Positions 1 through 6,711 of a stretch of 9,871 nucleotides of DNA are shown piece by piece. Position numbers and translations under genes: made by a program. The notes below the pieces were generated by a model. That model saw only the letters and a list, made by a program, of their open reading frames with translations. It was not told the origin of the DNA and ran no database searches. Positions within the stretch are counted from its first letter, which is position 1, and every line of letters starts with the position of its first letter. Origin of the DNA: an uncultured Collinsella sp. (GTDB taxonomy: Bacteria > Actinomycetota > Coriobacteriia > Coriobacteriales > Coriobacteriaceae); assembly GCA_900550185.1 (NCBI GenBank), contig URRN01000068.1:1-9871 (forward strand), read 5' to 3'.

Positions 1-19
1 CTCCCGTAAAAAGAAATGC

Positions 20-55
20 GGAAGGTTACCGAGTCCCTCGGACGTGGGCCTAACC
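20..55 (+). promoter_or_regulatory. Candidate RAT-like RNA antiterminator hairpin
   Basis: Bases 29-33 (CCGAG) pair perfectly with 37-41 (CTCGG) around a 3-base loop, and 24-28 (GGTTA) can pair with 51-55 (TAACC), leaving a bulge at 42-50. The 5' half (GGAAGGTTACCG, 20-31) resembles the 5' half of RAT sites bound by LicT/BglG proteins (GG..TGTTACTG). The 3' half fits that consensus poorly, so the match is partial. Its 3' arm is shared with the terminator-like hairpin at 48-110, so the two structures exclude each other. A LicT-family gene two positions downstream supports the reading. The call is an inference from base pairing and context. Confidence 0.5.
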
Positions 56-119
56 AAAGTCTTTGAACGGGTGTGTCTCTATGGATGCATTCGTTTGATT
101 TTGGTTGGGCTATATTTAT
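48..119 (+). terminator. Leader terminator controlled by antitermination
   Basis: Bases 48-61 pair with 97-110 in an uninterrupted 14-bp helix with two G-T wobbles (51-107 and 59-99). The stem continues after a 3-base bulge with 65-69 against 92-96. It is followed by TATATTTAT, an imperfect T-rich tail. The 5' arm overlaps the RAT-like hairpin at 51-55, which is the layout expected for LicT/BglG control: protein-stabilised RAT would block this hairpin. The broken T-run makes terminator strength uncertain. The hairpin also covers the in-frame GTG at 73, which argues against translation starting there. Confidence 0.5.
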
Positions 120-135
120 GAAGGGACATGCCACC

Positions 136-648
136 ATGGGTTTCTTTTCTCGCCTTATGGGTGGCTCGGACAAGCAGGCGACTGTGACTTCCGAGTTCGA
201 GATCCTCGCCCCTGTTTCCGGCGAGCTTGTTCATCTAGAAAATACCAATGACCCCGCTTTTAGCAGCCGTGCAGTGGGCGATGGCGTTGCCGTGGTTCCC
301 CAAGAGGGAACGGTGTGCGCTCCTGTTTCCGGTACCGTTGCGGCGCTGTTTCCGACTGAGCACGCGCTGGGCATTATGTCCGATGACAGCTCTGCTCAGG
401 TGATGCTGCACATCGGAATCGACACTGTTAAGCTTGAGGGCAAGGGCTTCCATGCGCTTGTTGCCCAGGGTGACCATGTCGACGCGGGCCAGCCCCTCGT
501 TGAGGTCGATTTTGACGCGGTCCGCGCCGCCGGCTTCGATCCCACGGTCTTCGTTATTGTATGCGAGCGTTCGGAGAACTCGACTCTTCGTGAGCATGCT
601 TCCGGCCCTGTTGCTGTTAAAGAGCCTGTCGTCTGGCTTTCCGAGTAA
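136..648 (+). CDS. PTS glucose-type EIIA component
   Basis: This is a 170-residue cytoplasmic phosphocarrier of the EIIA-Glc family (PF00358), essentially the same length as E. coli Crr (169). It takes phosphate from HPr and passes it to an EIIB domain. The two active-site histidines are visible: H76 in TEHALGI, and H92 in LHIGIDTVKLEGKGF, which is the phosphorylated position by family knowledge. APVSGE near residue 25 and PQEGTVCAPVSG near 56-66 are the usual beta-sandwich motifs. I chose the ATG at 136 because GAAGGGA sits 9 bases upstream and the protein then begins like the family; the GTG at 73 lies inside the leader hairpin. The permease encoded at 1621 carries IIC and IIB but no IIA, so this free-standing EIIA is its probable partner. 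It might also serve other glucose-family permeases. Confidence 0.93.
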   Translation: MGFFSRLMGGSDKQATVTSEFEILAPVSGELVHLENTNDPAFSSRAVGDGVAVVPQEGTVCAPVSGTVAALFPTEHALGIMSDDSSAQVMLHIGIDTVKLEGKGFHALVAQGDHVDAGQPLVEVDFDAVRAAGFDPTVFVIVCERSENSTLREHASGPVAVKEPVVWLSE

Positions 649-666
649 ATTCTTGTGGTGGGTACC

Positions 667-1521
667 GTGGTTATCAAGCGAGTTTTCAACAATAACGTCG
701 CAATGGTCACTTCGGACGATGGCTCCGAGCTCATTGTCATCGGTCGAGGCCTCTGCTTTGGCCGTCATGCCGGCGATGCCATCGACGAGGCATCGGTCGA
801 AAAGACCTACGCGTTGCAGGAGGGAACTTCTCAGGATTCGCGTACGATTGACCGCTTGGCACATCTTTTGGAGTCCATCCCCACCGTCAACCTCGTGATT
901 TCCGAGGACATCGTTCAGATGCTTCGTCGAGAGCTCAATGTTGATATCAACGACAAGATTCTCATTGCTCTCGCAGACCATATCAGCCTTGCTTTGGAGC
1001 GCGAGCGCAAGGGCGTCTCCTGCGAGAATCCGTTGCTGCTCGAGATCCAGCAGTTCTATCGCAAGGAGTATGCGCTTGCGGGCCGTGCGCTGCAGATTGT
1101 CAAGGAGTATATGGGCTTCCAGATGAGCGAAGAAGAGCAGGGTTTTATTACGCTGCATATCGTCAACGCCACCATGCCGCAACGCTCCGACCGTCTAATC
1201 ATCTCGGTCCAGCTTGTTCGCGACGTGCTCGCGATTGTTTCCGAGCGCTATGCCACGACCCTCGATGACACCTCGCTGCCTTACGAACGTTTCGTTCGTC
1301 ACCTGCAGTTTTTCGCGCAGCGAGCGCTCGATCCTGCGGCCGGGCAAATCAATGGTGACGCGCTGTTCCGAATCGATGAAACGGTGTACCCGTGCGCGTT
1401 CTCGTGCGCGGACGCTATAGCCGCCCACTTGTCGTCTACCTATAACGTTGTCGTTACCGATGCCGAGAAGAGTTATCTCGCATATCACATTGTTAACCTG
1501 CTTGGAGAACCTGGTCTCTAG
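667..1521 (+). CDS. licT: LicT/BglG-family transcriptional antiterminator
   Basis: This 284-residue RNA-binding antiterminator has a CAT RNA-binding domain at about residues 1-55 (MVIKRVFNNN start), PRD1 at about 65-170 and PRD2 at about 171-284. The four conserved PRD histidines are H105 (ADHIS), H164 (FITLHIVNA), H212 (VRHLQFFAQR) and H274 (YLAYHIVNL), each about five residues beyond the equivalents in B. subtilis LicT. In the family, EII-dependent phosphorylation of PRD1 inactivates the protein and HPr phosphorylation of PRD2 activates it. The GTG at 667 is chosen because GGTGGG lies just upstream and the protein then begins like LicT; in-frame GTGs at 655 and 658 would add residues foreign to the CAT domain. 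The gene lies 18 bases after EIIA. Its likely target is the leader at 20-110. The inducing sugar is inferred from the neighbours, so the symbol denotes family rather than a proven lichenan role. Confidence 0.9.
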   Translation: MVIKRVFNNNVAMVTSDDGSELIVIGRGLCFGRHAGDAIDEASVEKTYALQEGTSQDSRTIDRLAHLLESIPTVNLVISEDIVQMLRRELNVDINDKILIALADHISLALERERKGVSCENPLLLEIQQFYRKEYALAGRALQIVKEYMGFQMSEEEQGFITLHIVNATMPQRSDRLIISVQLVRDVLAIVSERYATTLDDTSLPYERFVRHLQFFAQRALDPAAGQINGDALFRIDETVYPCAFSCADAIAAHLSSTYNVVVTDAEKSYLAYHIVNLLGEPGL

Positions 1522-1544
1522 GCATAACGTGTCCATACATCGAT

Positions 1545-1553
1545 TGATATAAG
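1545..1553 (+). promoter_or_regulatory. Possible internal extended -10 promoter
   Basis: The 99-base gap between the antiterminator and the EIICB gene contains TGATATAAG, an extended -10 pattern (TGn followed by TATAAG, five of six bases matching TATAAT). No good -35 lies 16-18 bases upstream. It could give low-level transcription of the permease and hydrolase independent of the leader, or it could be chance in an AT-richer stretch. Confidence 0.25.
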
Positions 1554-1620
1554 GCAAGGCTCACGGTCTTGTCCAGGGCACATCTGTCTCAATTTGCGGA
1601 AAAGGAAGGGGAGTACCGCT

Positions 1621-3237
1621 ATGACCGCAAAAAAGAAGTTCAATTTCAAAGCGCCGTTGGAGGTGTTCGCGAAGTCAATCGTTCAGCCGATGATGTATCT
1701 CTCGGTTGCCGGCATTCTGCTCATCGTGGGCATTATTCTGACCAACAAGACCATTTGCGCCATGATTCCCGTGCTGGGCTCCGGTCCGTTCCAGCTTGTG
1801 GGCGCCGTTGTATATCAGTCGCTGATGTTTATCATCAACAACCTCTCGATTCTGTTCTGCGTGGGCATCGCCGGCGCCATGGCAAAGAAGAACAAGGGCC
1901 ATGCTTCGCTGATTGCCCTGATGTCGTTCTTCCTGTTCCTGCAGGCTAACAACATCGTGCTCAACGCCACCGGCTCTCTTGCCGAAGCGAGCGGCATGCT
2001 CGGCCTTACCGGAACCGGCCAGGCCACCGTTATGGGCATTCAGGTGCTCGATACCGGCGTGTTCGGCGGCATCATTCTTGGTTGCATCACCGGTGCTGTG
2101 TTCAACAAGTACTCGAACAAGCAGTTCCCCATTGCCCTTTCGATGTTCTCGGGCGTTCGCTTCCCGTTCCTGATCATGATCATCATCTCCTGGATCATGG
2201 GCGCTGGCTTCTGCATCGTTTGGCCTCCGGTTCAGGGCGCCATCTCCTCCGTTGCCGGCATCATTAAGGAGTCGGGCAACATCGGTCTGTTTATCTACGG
2301 CATGCTCAACAAGCTGCTCGTTCCCACCGGTCTGCACCACCTCATCTACACCCCGTTCCAGTTCTCCGATGTGGGCGGCACCCTTACGCTGGGTGATCAG
2401 GTTATCGCCGGTGCCTATCCCATCCGTGTTGCCGAGATGGCAATGACGGGCCAGCCCTTCTCCGATAGCACCTACTTCAACAGCTACACCTTCAACAACC
2501 TGTGGCCCTACATCGGTATCGGTCTCGCCTTTATCTTCACCGCTTACAAGGGGAACAAGGATAAGACCAAGGCCGTTATCATCCCGCTGATCATCACCGC
2601 CGTGCTCTCCTGTGTCACCGAGCCCATGGACTTCCTCTTTGTCTTTGCCGCTCCCGTGCTCTTTGTCGTTCACTCGGTTCTTTCCGGCATCTTCCTGGTT
2701 CTGCTCAAGGTCCTCTCCGTGCCCGCTTCGACTGCAGGCGGTATCATCAACATCGTGGTTTCCAACCTGGTCCTCGGTGTCGACAAGACCAACTGGCCGG
2801 TTATGCTGGTGCTTGGAGTCGTCAACGCCGCTCTGTACTTCTTCCTCTTCACCTTCCTTATTAAGAAGCTCAACCTCCACACGCCTGGCCGCGAGGAGGA
2901 GTCCGAGCTCGCCGAGTCCGTTGCCGAGGGCGAGGCCGCCGCGTCTGTTGCGGTGAAGCAGGGCGCTGTTGCCGCAGCTCCCGCAGAGGGCGTCGATGCA
3001 GGTATTGCCGACCTGGTCGCAGGTCTTGGCGGCAAGGACAACATCGAGGAGCTCGAGAACTGCTTTACGCGTCTTCGCGTGAACGTTAAGAACCCGGACC
3101 TCATCGATGAGAACCTCATCAACCACGTGCCCAACAGCGGCATCAACCGCAACGGCAACAATATCCAGATCATCTTTGGCATGAAGGTCGCCGAGATGCG
3201 CGACAAGGTCGAAAACGCAATTGAGAAGGAGCAGTAA
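1621..3237 (+). CDS. PTS alpha-glucoside/maltose-type EIICB permease
   Basis: This is a 538-residue membrane permease of the glucose-family PTS, resembling the alpha-glucoside group (MalP/GlvC-like). It imports a sugar and phosphorylates it at the same time. The N-terminal IIC domain (about residues 1-420) has roughly ten hydrophobic segments, a GLHHLIYTPF motif at 237-246 and CVTEPMDF at 331-338, the counterpart of the GITEP sugar-site motif. An Ala/Glu-rich linker (about 420-460) leads to IIB (about 462-538), where C481 in ELENCFTRLRV is the phosphorylated cysteine. There is no IIA domain, which fits the separate EIIA at 136. The ATG at 1621 has AGGAAGGGGAG about 8 bases upstream; an in-frame TTG at 1594 is less likely. 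The next gene begins 3 bases after the stop. Alpha-linked substrate specificity is inferred mainly from the adjacent GH4 gene. Confidence 0.9.
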   Translation: MTAKKKFNFKAPLEVFAKSIVQPMMYLSVAGILLIVGIILTNKTICAMIPVLGSGPFQLVGAVVYQSLMFIINNLSILFCVGIAGAMAKKNKGHASLIALMSFFLFLQANNIVLNATGSLAEASGMLGLTGTGQATVMGIQVLDTGVFGGIILGCITGAVFNKYSNKQFPIALSMFSGVRFPFLIMIIISWIMGAGFCIVWPPVQGAISSVAGIIKESGNIGLFIYGMLNKLLVPTGLHHLIYTPFQFSDVGGTLTLGDQVIAGAYPIRVAEMAMTGQPFSDSTYFNSYTFNNLWPYIGIGLAFIFTAYKGNKDKTKAVIIPLIITAVLSCVTEPMDFLFVFAAPVLFVVHSVLSGIFLVLLKVLSVPASTAGGIINIVVSNLVLGVDKTNWPVMLVLGVVNAALYFFLFTFLIKKLNLHTPGREEESELAESVAEGEAAASVAVKQGAVAAAPAEGVDAGIADLVAGLGGKDNIEELENCFTRLRVNVKNPDLIDENLINHVPNSGINRNGNNIQIIFGMKVAEMRDKVENAIEKEQ

Positions 3238-3240
3238 ACA

Positions 3241-4623
3241 ATGATCATTACTCTGTGTGGTGGCGGATCCACCTTTACCCCCGGCATCGTCAAGTCCATC
3301 GCTCTGCGCAAGGACGAGCTCGACGTTGACGAGATTCGCCTGTACGACATCAACGAGGAGCGCCAGCGCAAGATCGGCGTGCTCGTGGACTGGATTTTGC
3401 ACGAGGACCTCGGCCTGGACATCAAGCTCACGGTGACCACCGACAAGGAGACTGCCTTTACGGATGCCAGCTTCGTGTTTGCCCAGATGCGCGTGGGCGG
3501 CTACGCCATGCGCGAGCAGGACGAGAAGATTCCGCTGCGTCACGGCTGCGTTGGTCAGGAGACCTGCGGTTGCGGCGGCCTTGCCTACGGCATGCGCACC
3601 ATCTTCCCCATGGTCGAGCTGATCGATGACGTTGAGAAGTACGCCAAGAAGGACTACTGGATTCTCAACTACTCCAACCCTGCCGCCATCGTCTCCGAGG
3701 GCTGCCGTGTGCTGCGTCCCAACGCTCGCATCATCAACATCTGCGACATGCCGATCGCGATCATCGACGTGGTTTGCGCCGCACTCGATATCGACAAGAA
3801 GGATGTCGAGTACGATTACTTTGGCCTAAACCACTTTGGCTGGTTCACCTCGATCCGCCACAAGGGCGAGGAGGTGCTCCCGCAGCTGCGCGAGTACATC
3901 AAGGAGCACGAGATTCTGCTGCCCGATTCGTACCTCAAGGGCATGGGCTCGCTGATGTCCAAGAAGCCCGAGGAGGCCACTGACGAGCACCCCGAGCAGA
4001 ACCGCCACACCAAGGGCAGCTGGTACTACGTCTGGAAGGGCGAGTACGAGATCATGGAGTGCTTCCCGGAGTACCTGCCTAACACGTATCTGAACTACTA
4101 CCTGCAGCAGAAGGAGTTCGTCGAGCATTCCAACCCCGAGCGCACCCGTGCGAATGAGGTTGAGGAGACGCGCGAGAAGAACCTCTTCGACGGCATCGAC
4201 CACTACGAGAAGACGGGCGAGATCGACGAGAGCACGTTCTATGCGGGCAGCCACGGCGACTGGATTGCCGATTTGGCTATCGCTCTGAAGAACGACACCA
4301 AGCAGCGCTTCCTGGTCATTTGCGAGAACAAGGGCGCTATCCCCAACATGCCCTACGACGCCATGGTCGAGCTGCCTGCCTACATTGGCAAGAACGGCCC
4401 CGAGGTCATCAGCCGCGACAACATTCCGCTGTTCCAGCAGGGCCTCATGATGCAGCAGCTGAACTCGGAGAAGCTCGTGGTCGAGGCTACGATCGAGGGT
4501 TCGTACGAGAAGGCGCTCAAGGCCTTCACGCTCAACAAGACCGTACCGTCGATGAAGGTCGCCAAGGAAGTTCTCGACGACATGATCGAGGCCAACAAGG
4601 GTTACTGGCCCGAGCTTAAGTAA
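3241..4623 (+). CDS. GH4 6-phospho-alpha-glucosidase
   Basis: This 460-residue cytoplasmic glycosidase belongs to family 4, which uses NAD+ and a divalent metal (usually Mn2+) in a redox-assisted elimination mechanism. It would split an imported 6'-phospho-alpha-glucoside, for example maltose 6'-phosphate, to glucose and glucose 6-phosphate. The NAD-binding loop is GGGSTFTPGIVKS at residues 7-19. Family motifs follow: NYSNPAA at 143-149, the metal-binding CDMP at 168-171 and GLNHFGW at 195-201, with C168 and H198 as expected metal ligands and D169 as the likely acid by analogy with GlvA. CDMP is typical of the alpha-specific branch, whereas 6-phospho-beta-glucosidases usually carry a different residue set there. 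Length is slightly above GlvA/MalA (about 440). It starts 3 bases after the permease stop, with AAGGAG inside the permease end, so the two are co-translated. Which disaccharide is used is not shown. Confidence 0.92.
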   Translation: MIITLCGGGSTFTPGIVKSIALRKDELDVDEIRLYDINEERQRKIGVLVDWILHEDLGLDIKLTVTTDKETAFTDASFVFAQMRVGGYAMREQDEKIPLRHGCVGQETCGCGGLAYGMRTIFPMVELIDDVEKYAKKDYWILNYSNPAAIVSEGCRVLRPNARIINICDMPIAIIDVVCAALDIDKKDVEYDYFGLNHFGWFTSIRHKGEEVLPQLREYIKEHEILLPDSYLKGMGSLMSKKPEEATDEHPEQNRHTKGSWYYVWKGEYEIMECFPEYLPNTYLNYYLQQKEFVEHSNPERTRANEVEETREKNLFDGIDHYEKTGEIDESTFYAGSHGDWIADLAIALKNDTKQRFLVICENKGAIPNMPYDAMVELPAYIGKNGPEVISRDNIPLFQQGLMMQQLNSEKLVVEATIEGSYEKALKAFTLNKTVPSMKVAKEVLDDMIEANKGYWPELK

Positions 4624-4655
4624 AAGCAACAGGGTCGCTGACCGCATACCTAGAG

Positions 4656-4696
4656 CAATGCCCCGTCCACGTGATTGCGTGGACGGGGCATTGTCA
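4656..4696 (+). terminator. Intrinsic-type terminator ending the PTS operon
   Basis: Bases 4656-4671 and 4678-4693 form a perfect 16-bp inverted repeat (core CCCCGTCCACG) around a 6-base loop. It sits 32 bases after the GH4 stop and just before a gene of unrelated function. The following bases (TCATTGGT) lack a proper T-run, so termination may rely on the very stable stem or on another factor. Confidence 0.7.
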
Positions 4697-4716
4697 TTGG
4701 TAACGCGTTTTATCAA
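4697..4716 (+). promoter_or_regulatory. Imperfect inverted repeat, possible operator before the hydrogenase operon
   Basis: TTGGTAA (4697-4703) and TTATCAA (4710-4716) form an inverted repeat with one mismatch around a 6-base centre. It contains AACGCGTT, the core of the actinobacterial Rex operator (TGTGAACGCGTTCACA), but the flanks match Rex poorly on the right side. A -35-like TTGTCA (4691-4696) directly abuts it, with a weak -10 candidate (AAATAT, 4715-4720) 18 bases on. The rest of the intergenic region (4717-4878) shows no gene or clear structure. Rex control would suit an NAD(P)H-linked hydrogenase, but this is speculative. Confidence 0.25.
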
Positions 4717-4878
4717 ATATGGCATTTATCTGCGGAAATGTTCGTTTTCACCGCTAAGGACGACGTTTCATACCGCCTGCCGAACCGTGTCGCTGCCAAA
4801 CAATTTTATAGGTCAGTGTTGTGCGTGTAGCAACTTCGCTCGGTCTCGCCTCCGGGCTGCCATGTGAGAGGGGATCTT

Positions 4879-6711
4879 ATGGCTCGACTGCACGTAATGG
4901 AACGCAGCCACGCTCAGGCCGTCATGGACGACCTGCACGATGCGCTCGGACGCCGTTTGGCGGTGAGTTCGCTCGCCCCGTGTCCCGTTGAGTTTACGGC
5001 AGCGCTCGTCAACCTGTGTTCCACCCAGAGCTGCGGCAAGTGCACGCCCTGCCGTGTGGGCCTGAGCGCGCTGAGCGACCTGCTCGCCGATGTACTCGAG
5101 GGTCGCGCCGACGAGTCCACGCTCAACCTGATTGAGCGCACGGCCCGCACCATCTACCTTTCGAGCGACTGCGCCATTGGCTACGAAGCTGGCGCCATGG
5201 CACTCACGGCCATTCGCGGCTTCCGCGACGATTTTGAGCATCACATCCGCGAGCACTCCTGCGGCTTTGACCGCGAGGCCCGCGTCCCGTGCGTTTCGGG
5301 CTGCCCAGCGCACGTCGACATTCCCGGGTACATTTCGCTGGTCGAGGCCGGCCGCTATGCCGACGCCGTCAAGGTCATCCGCAAGAACAATCCGCTGCCG
5401 CTCGTCTGCGGCCTGGTGTGCGAGCATCCCTGCGAGATGCACTGCCGCCGCGGCATGGTCGACGACCCCATGAACATCCTCGCCCTCAAGCGTTTTGCCG
5501 TCGAGCACAGTGACCTCAACGACCACAAGCCGCATGTAGTGGACAACACCGGCAAGCGCGTCGCCGTGATCGGCGGCGGCCCGGCCGGCCTTTCCTGTGC
5601 CTACTACCTGGCCGTGATGGGCCACAAGGTGACCATTTTTGAGCAGCGCCACCACCTGGGCGGCATGCTGCGCTACGGAATTCCCAGCTATCGTCTGCCG
5701 CGCGAGCGCCTGCAGGCCGAGATCGACTGGATCTTGAGCGCCGGCATCGACGTTGAGCTCGATCACTCCGTGAACGGCGAGGAGCTCGCTCGCCTGCGCG
5801 ACGAGTTCGATGCCGTCTACCTGGCCATCGGTGCCCATAGCGACAAGAAGCTCGGCCTTCCGGGCGAAGAGGCGCCCGGCGTGGAGTCGGCCGTCAAGAT
5901 GCTGCGCGCCATCGGCGACGACGAGCTGCCCGACCTGAGCGGCCAGCGCGTGTGCGTCATCGGCGGCGGCAACGTGGCCATGGACGTGGCGCGCTCCGCC
6001 GTGCGCTGCGGTGCCGAAAAGGTGAGCATCGTCTACCGCCGTCGCATCTGCGACATGACGGCCCAGGACGCCGAGATCGCCGGCGCCCAGGCCGAGGGCT
6101 GCGAGGTGCTGGAGTTGACCGCCCCGCTCGCTATCGAGACGGGCGAGGAAGGTCGCGTGAGTGGCCTGCGCGTGCAGCCGCAGATTATCGGCGAGCCCCG
6201 TCGTGGGCGTCCGGCCCCGCGTGCCGCCGCCACGCCCGAGCGCGTCATTCCCTGCGAGCGCGTGTTTGTGGCCATTGGCCAGGACATCGATTCCAAGCCG
6301 TTTGAGGACATGGGCATCGCTTGTAAGTGGGGCTGCGTGGTCACCGATTCGGATGGCGCCGTGCCCAACTTCGACGGCCTCTTTAGCGGCGGCGACTGCC
6401 AGACCGGCCCCGCCACCGTTATCCGCGCCATCAACGCCGGCCGCGTGGCTTCGGCAAATATCGACCGCTACCTGGGCTTTGACCACAAGATCAAGCTCGA
6501 GGTCGAGCTGCCGACCGTCCAGTTTAAGGGCAAGCATGAGTGCGGCCGCTGCGAGCTGGGCGAGCGCGAGGCCGGCGAGCGTATTCACGATTGGGATCTG
6601 GTCGAGCAGGGTCTCACCGAGCAGGAGGCGCGCCAGGAGGCGAGCCGCTGCCTGCGTTGCGATCACTTTGGCTTTGGCGCGTTCCGCGGAGGGAGGAACC
6701 TGGAATGGTAG
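4879..6711 (+). CDS. NuoF-type 4Fe-4S / GltD-like NAD(P)H oxidoreductase, hydrogenase partner
   Basis: This 610-residue cytoplasmic flavoprotein probably moves electrons between NAD(P)H and the hydrogenase encoded next to it. Residues about 40-125 match the C-terminal 4Fe-4S domain of NuoF (C52, C55 and C58 in SCGKCTPCR, plus C98). The NuoF FMN/NADH domain is absent. Residues about 128-215 are the GltD/dihydropyrimidine-dehydrogenase Fe-S domain (C128, C138, C142, C177, C181, C185, C189). The FAD site is IGGGPAGLS at 231-239, the second dinucleotide site IGGGNVAMD at 361-369, and the closing FAD motif GGDC ends at about 507. The C-terminus adds CGRC (555-558) and CLRC (591-594). The ATG at 4879 is preceded by AGAGGGG; a GTG at 4864 is less likely. 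The stop overlaps the hydrogenase start, indicating tight coupling. No GltB is seen, so glutamate synthase itself is unlikely. The NADH/NADPH preference cannot be read with certainty. Confidence 0.85.
   Translation: MARLHVMERSHAQAVMDDLHDALGRRLAVSSLAPCPVEFTAALVNLCSTQSCGKCTPCRVGLSALSDLLADVLEGRADESTLNLIERTARTIYLSSDCAIGYEAGAMALTAIRGFRDDFEHHIREHSCGFDREARVPCVSGCPAHVDIPGYISLVEAGRYADAVKVIRKNNPLPLVCGLVCEHPCEMHCRRGMVDDPMNILALKRFAVEHSDLNDHKPHVVDNTGKRVAVIGGGPAGLSCAYYLAVMGHKVTIFEQRHHLGGMLRYGIPSYRLPRERLQAEIDWILSAGIDVELDHSVNGEELARLRDEFDAVYLAIGAHSDKKLGLPGEEAPGVESAVKMLRAIGDDELPDLSGQRVCVIGGGNVAMDVARSAVRCGAEKVSIVYRRRICDMTAQDAEIAGAQAEGCEVLELTAPLAIETGEEGRVSGLRVQPQIIGEPRRGRPAPRAAATPERVIPCERVFVAIGQDIDSKPFEDMGIACKWGCVVTDSDGAVPNFDGLFSGGDCQTGPATVIRAINAGRVASANIDRYLGFDHKIKLEVELPTVQFKGKHECGRCELGEREAGERIHDWDLVEQGLTEQEARQEASRCLRCDHFGFGAFRGGRNLEW

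Noticed and set aside
73..135. Upstream GTG start for EIIA adding 21 residues
   Set aside because: The extension lies inside the leader hairpin and is not EIIA-like, and the ATG at 136 has a better ribosome site.
235..1182. Minus-strand open frame across EIIA and the antiterminator
   Set aside because: It crosses the boundary of two well-supported genes and shows no family features.
1675..3543. Long minus-strand open frame (622 codons) opposite the EIICB and GH4 genes
   Set aside because: It spans two convincing plus-strand genes, its translation is His/Asp/Gly-rich low-complexity sequence with no recognisable domain, and it is explained by codon bias of the opposite strand.
4730..4815. Second promoter candidate (TTTTAT near 4804-4809) before the hydrogenase operon
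   Set aside because: No acceptable -35 element lies at the proper distance, so it is not better than chance in an AT-rich patch.
4813..6666. Long minus-strand open frame (617 codons) opposite the GltD-like gene
   Set aside because: Its translation is Ala/His/Leu-rich without motifs, while the plus strand holds clear Fe-S and dinucleotide-binding motifs throughout.
4879..6711. Calling this gene glutamate synthase small subunit (gltD)
   Set aside because: There is no large-subunit gene nearby, the N-terminus is a NuoF-type Fe-S domain absent from GltD, and the gene overlaps a hydrogenase gene.
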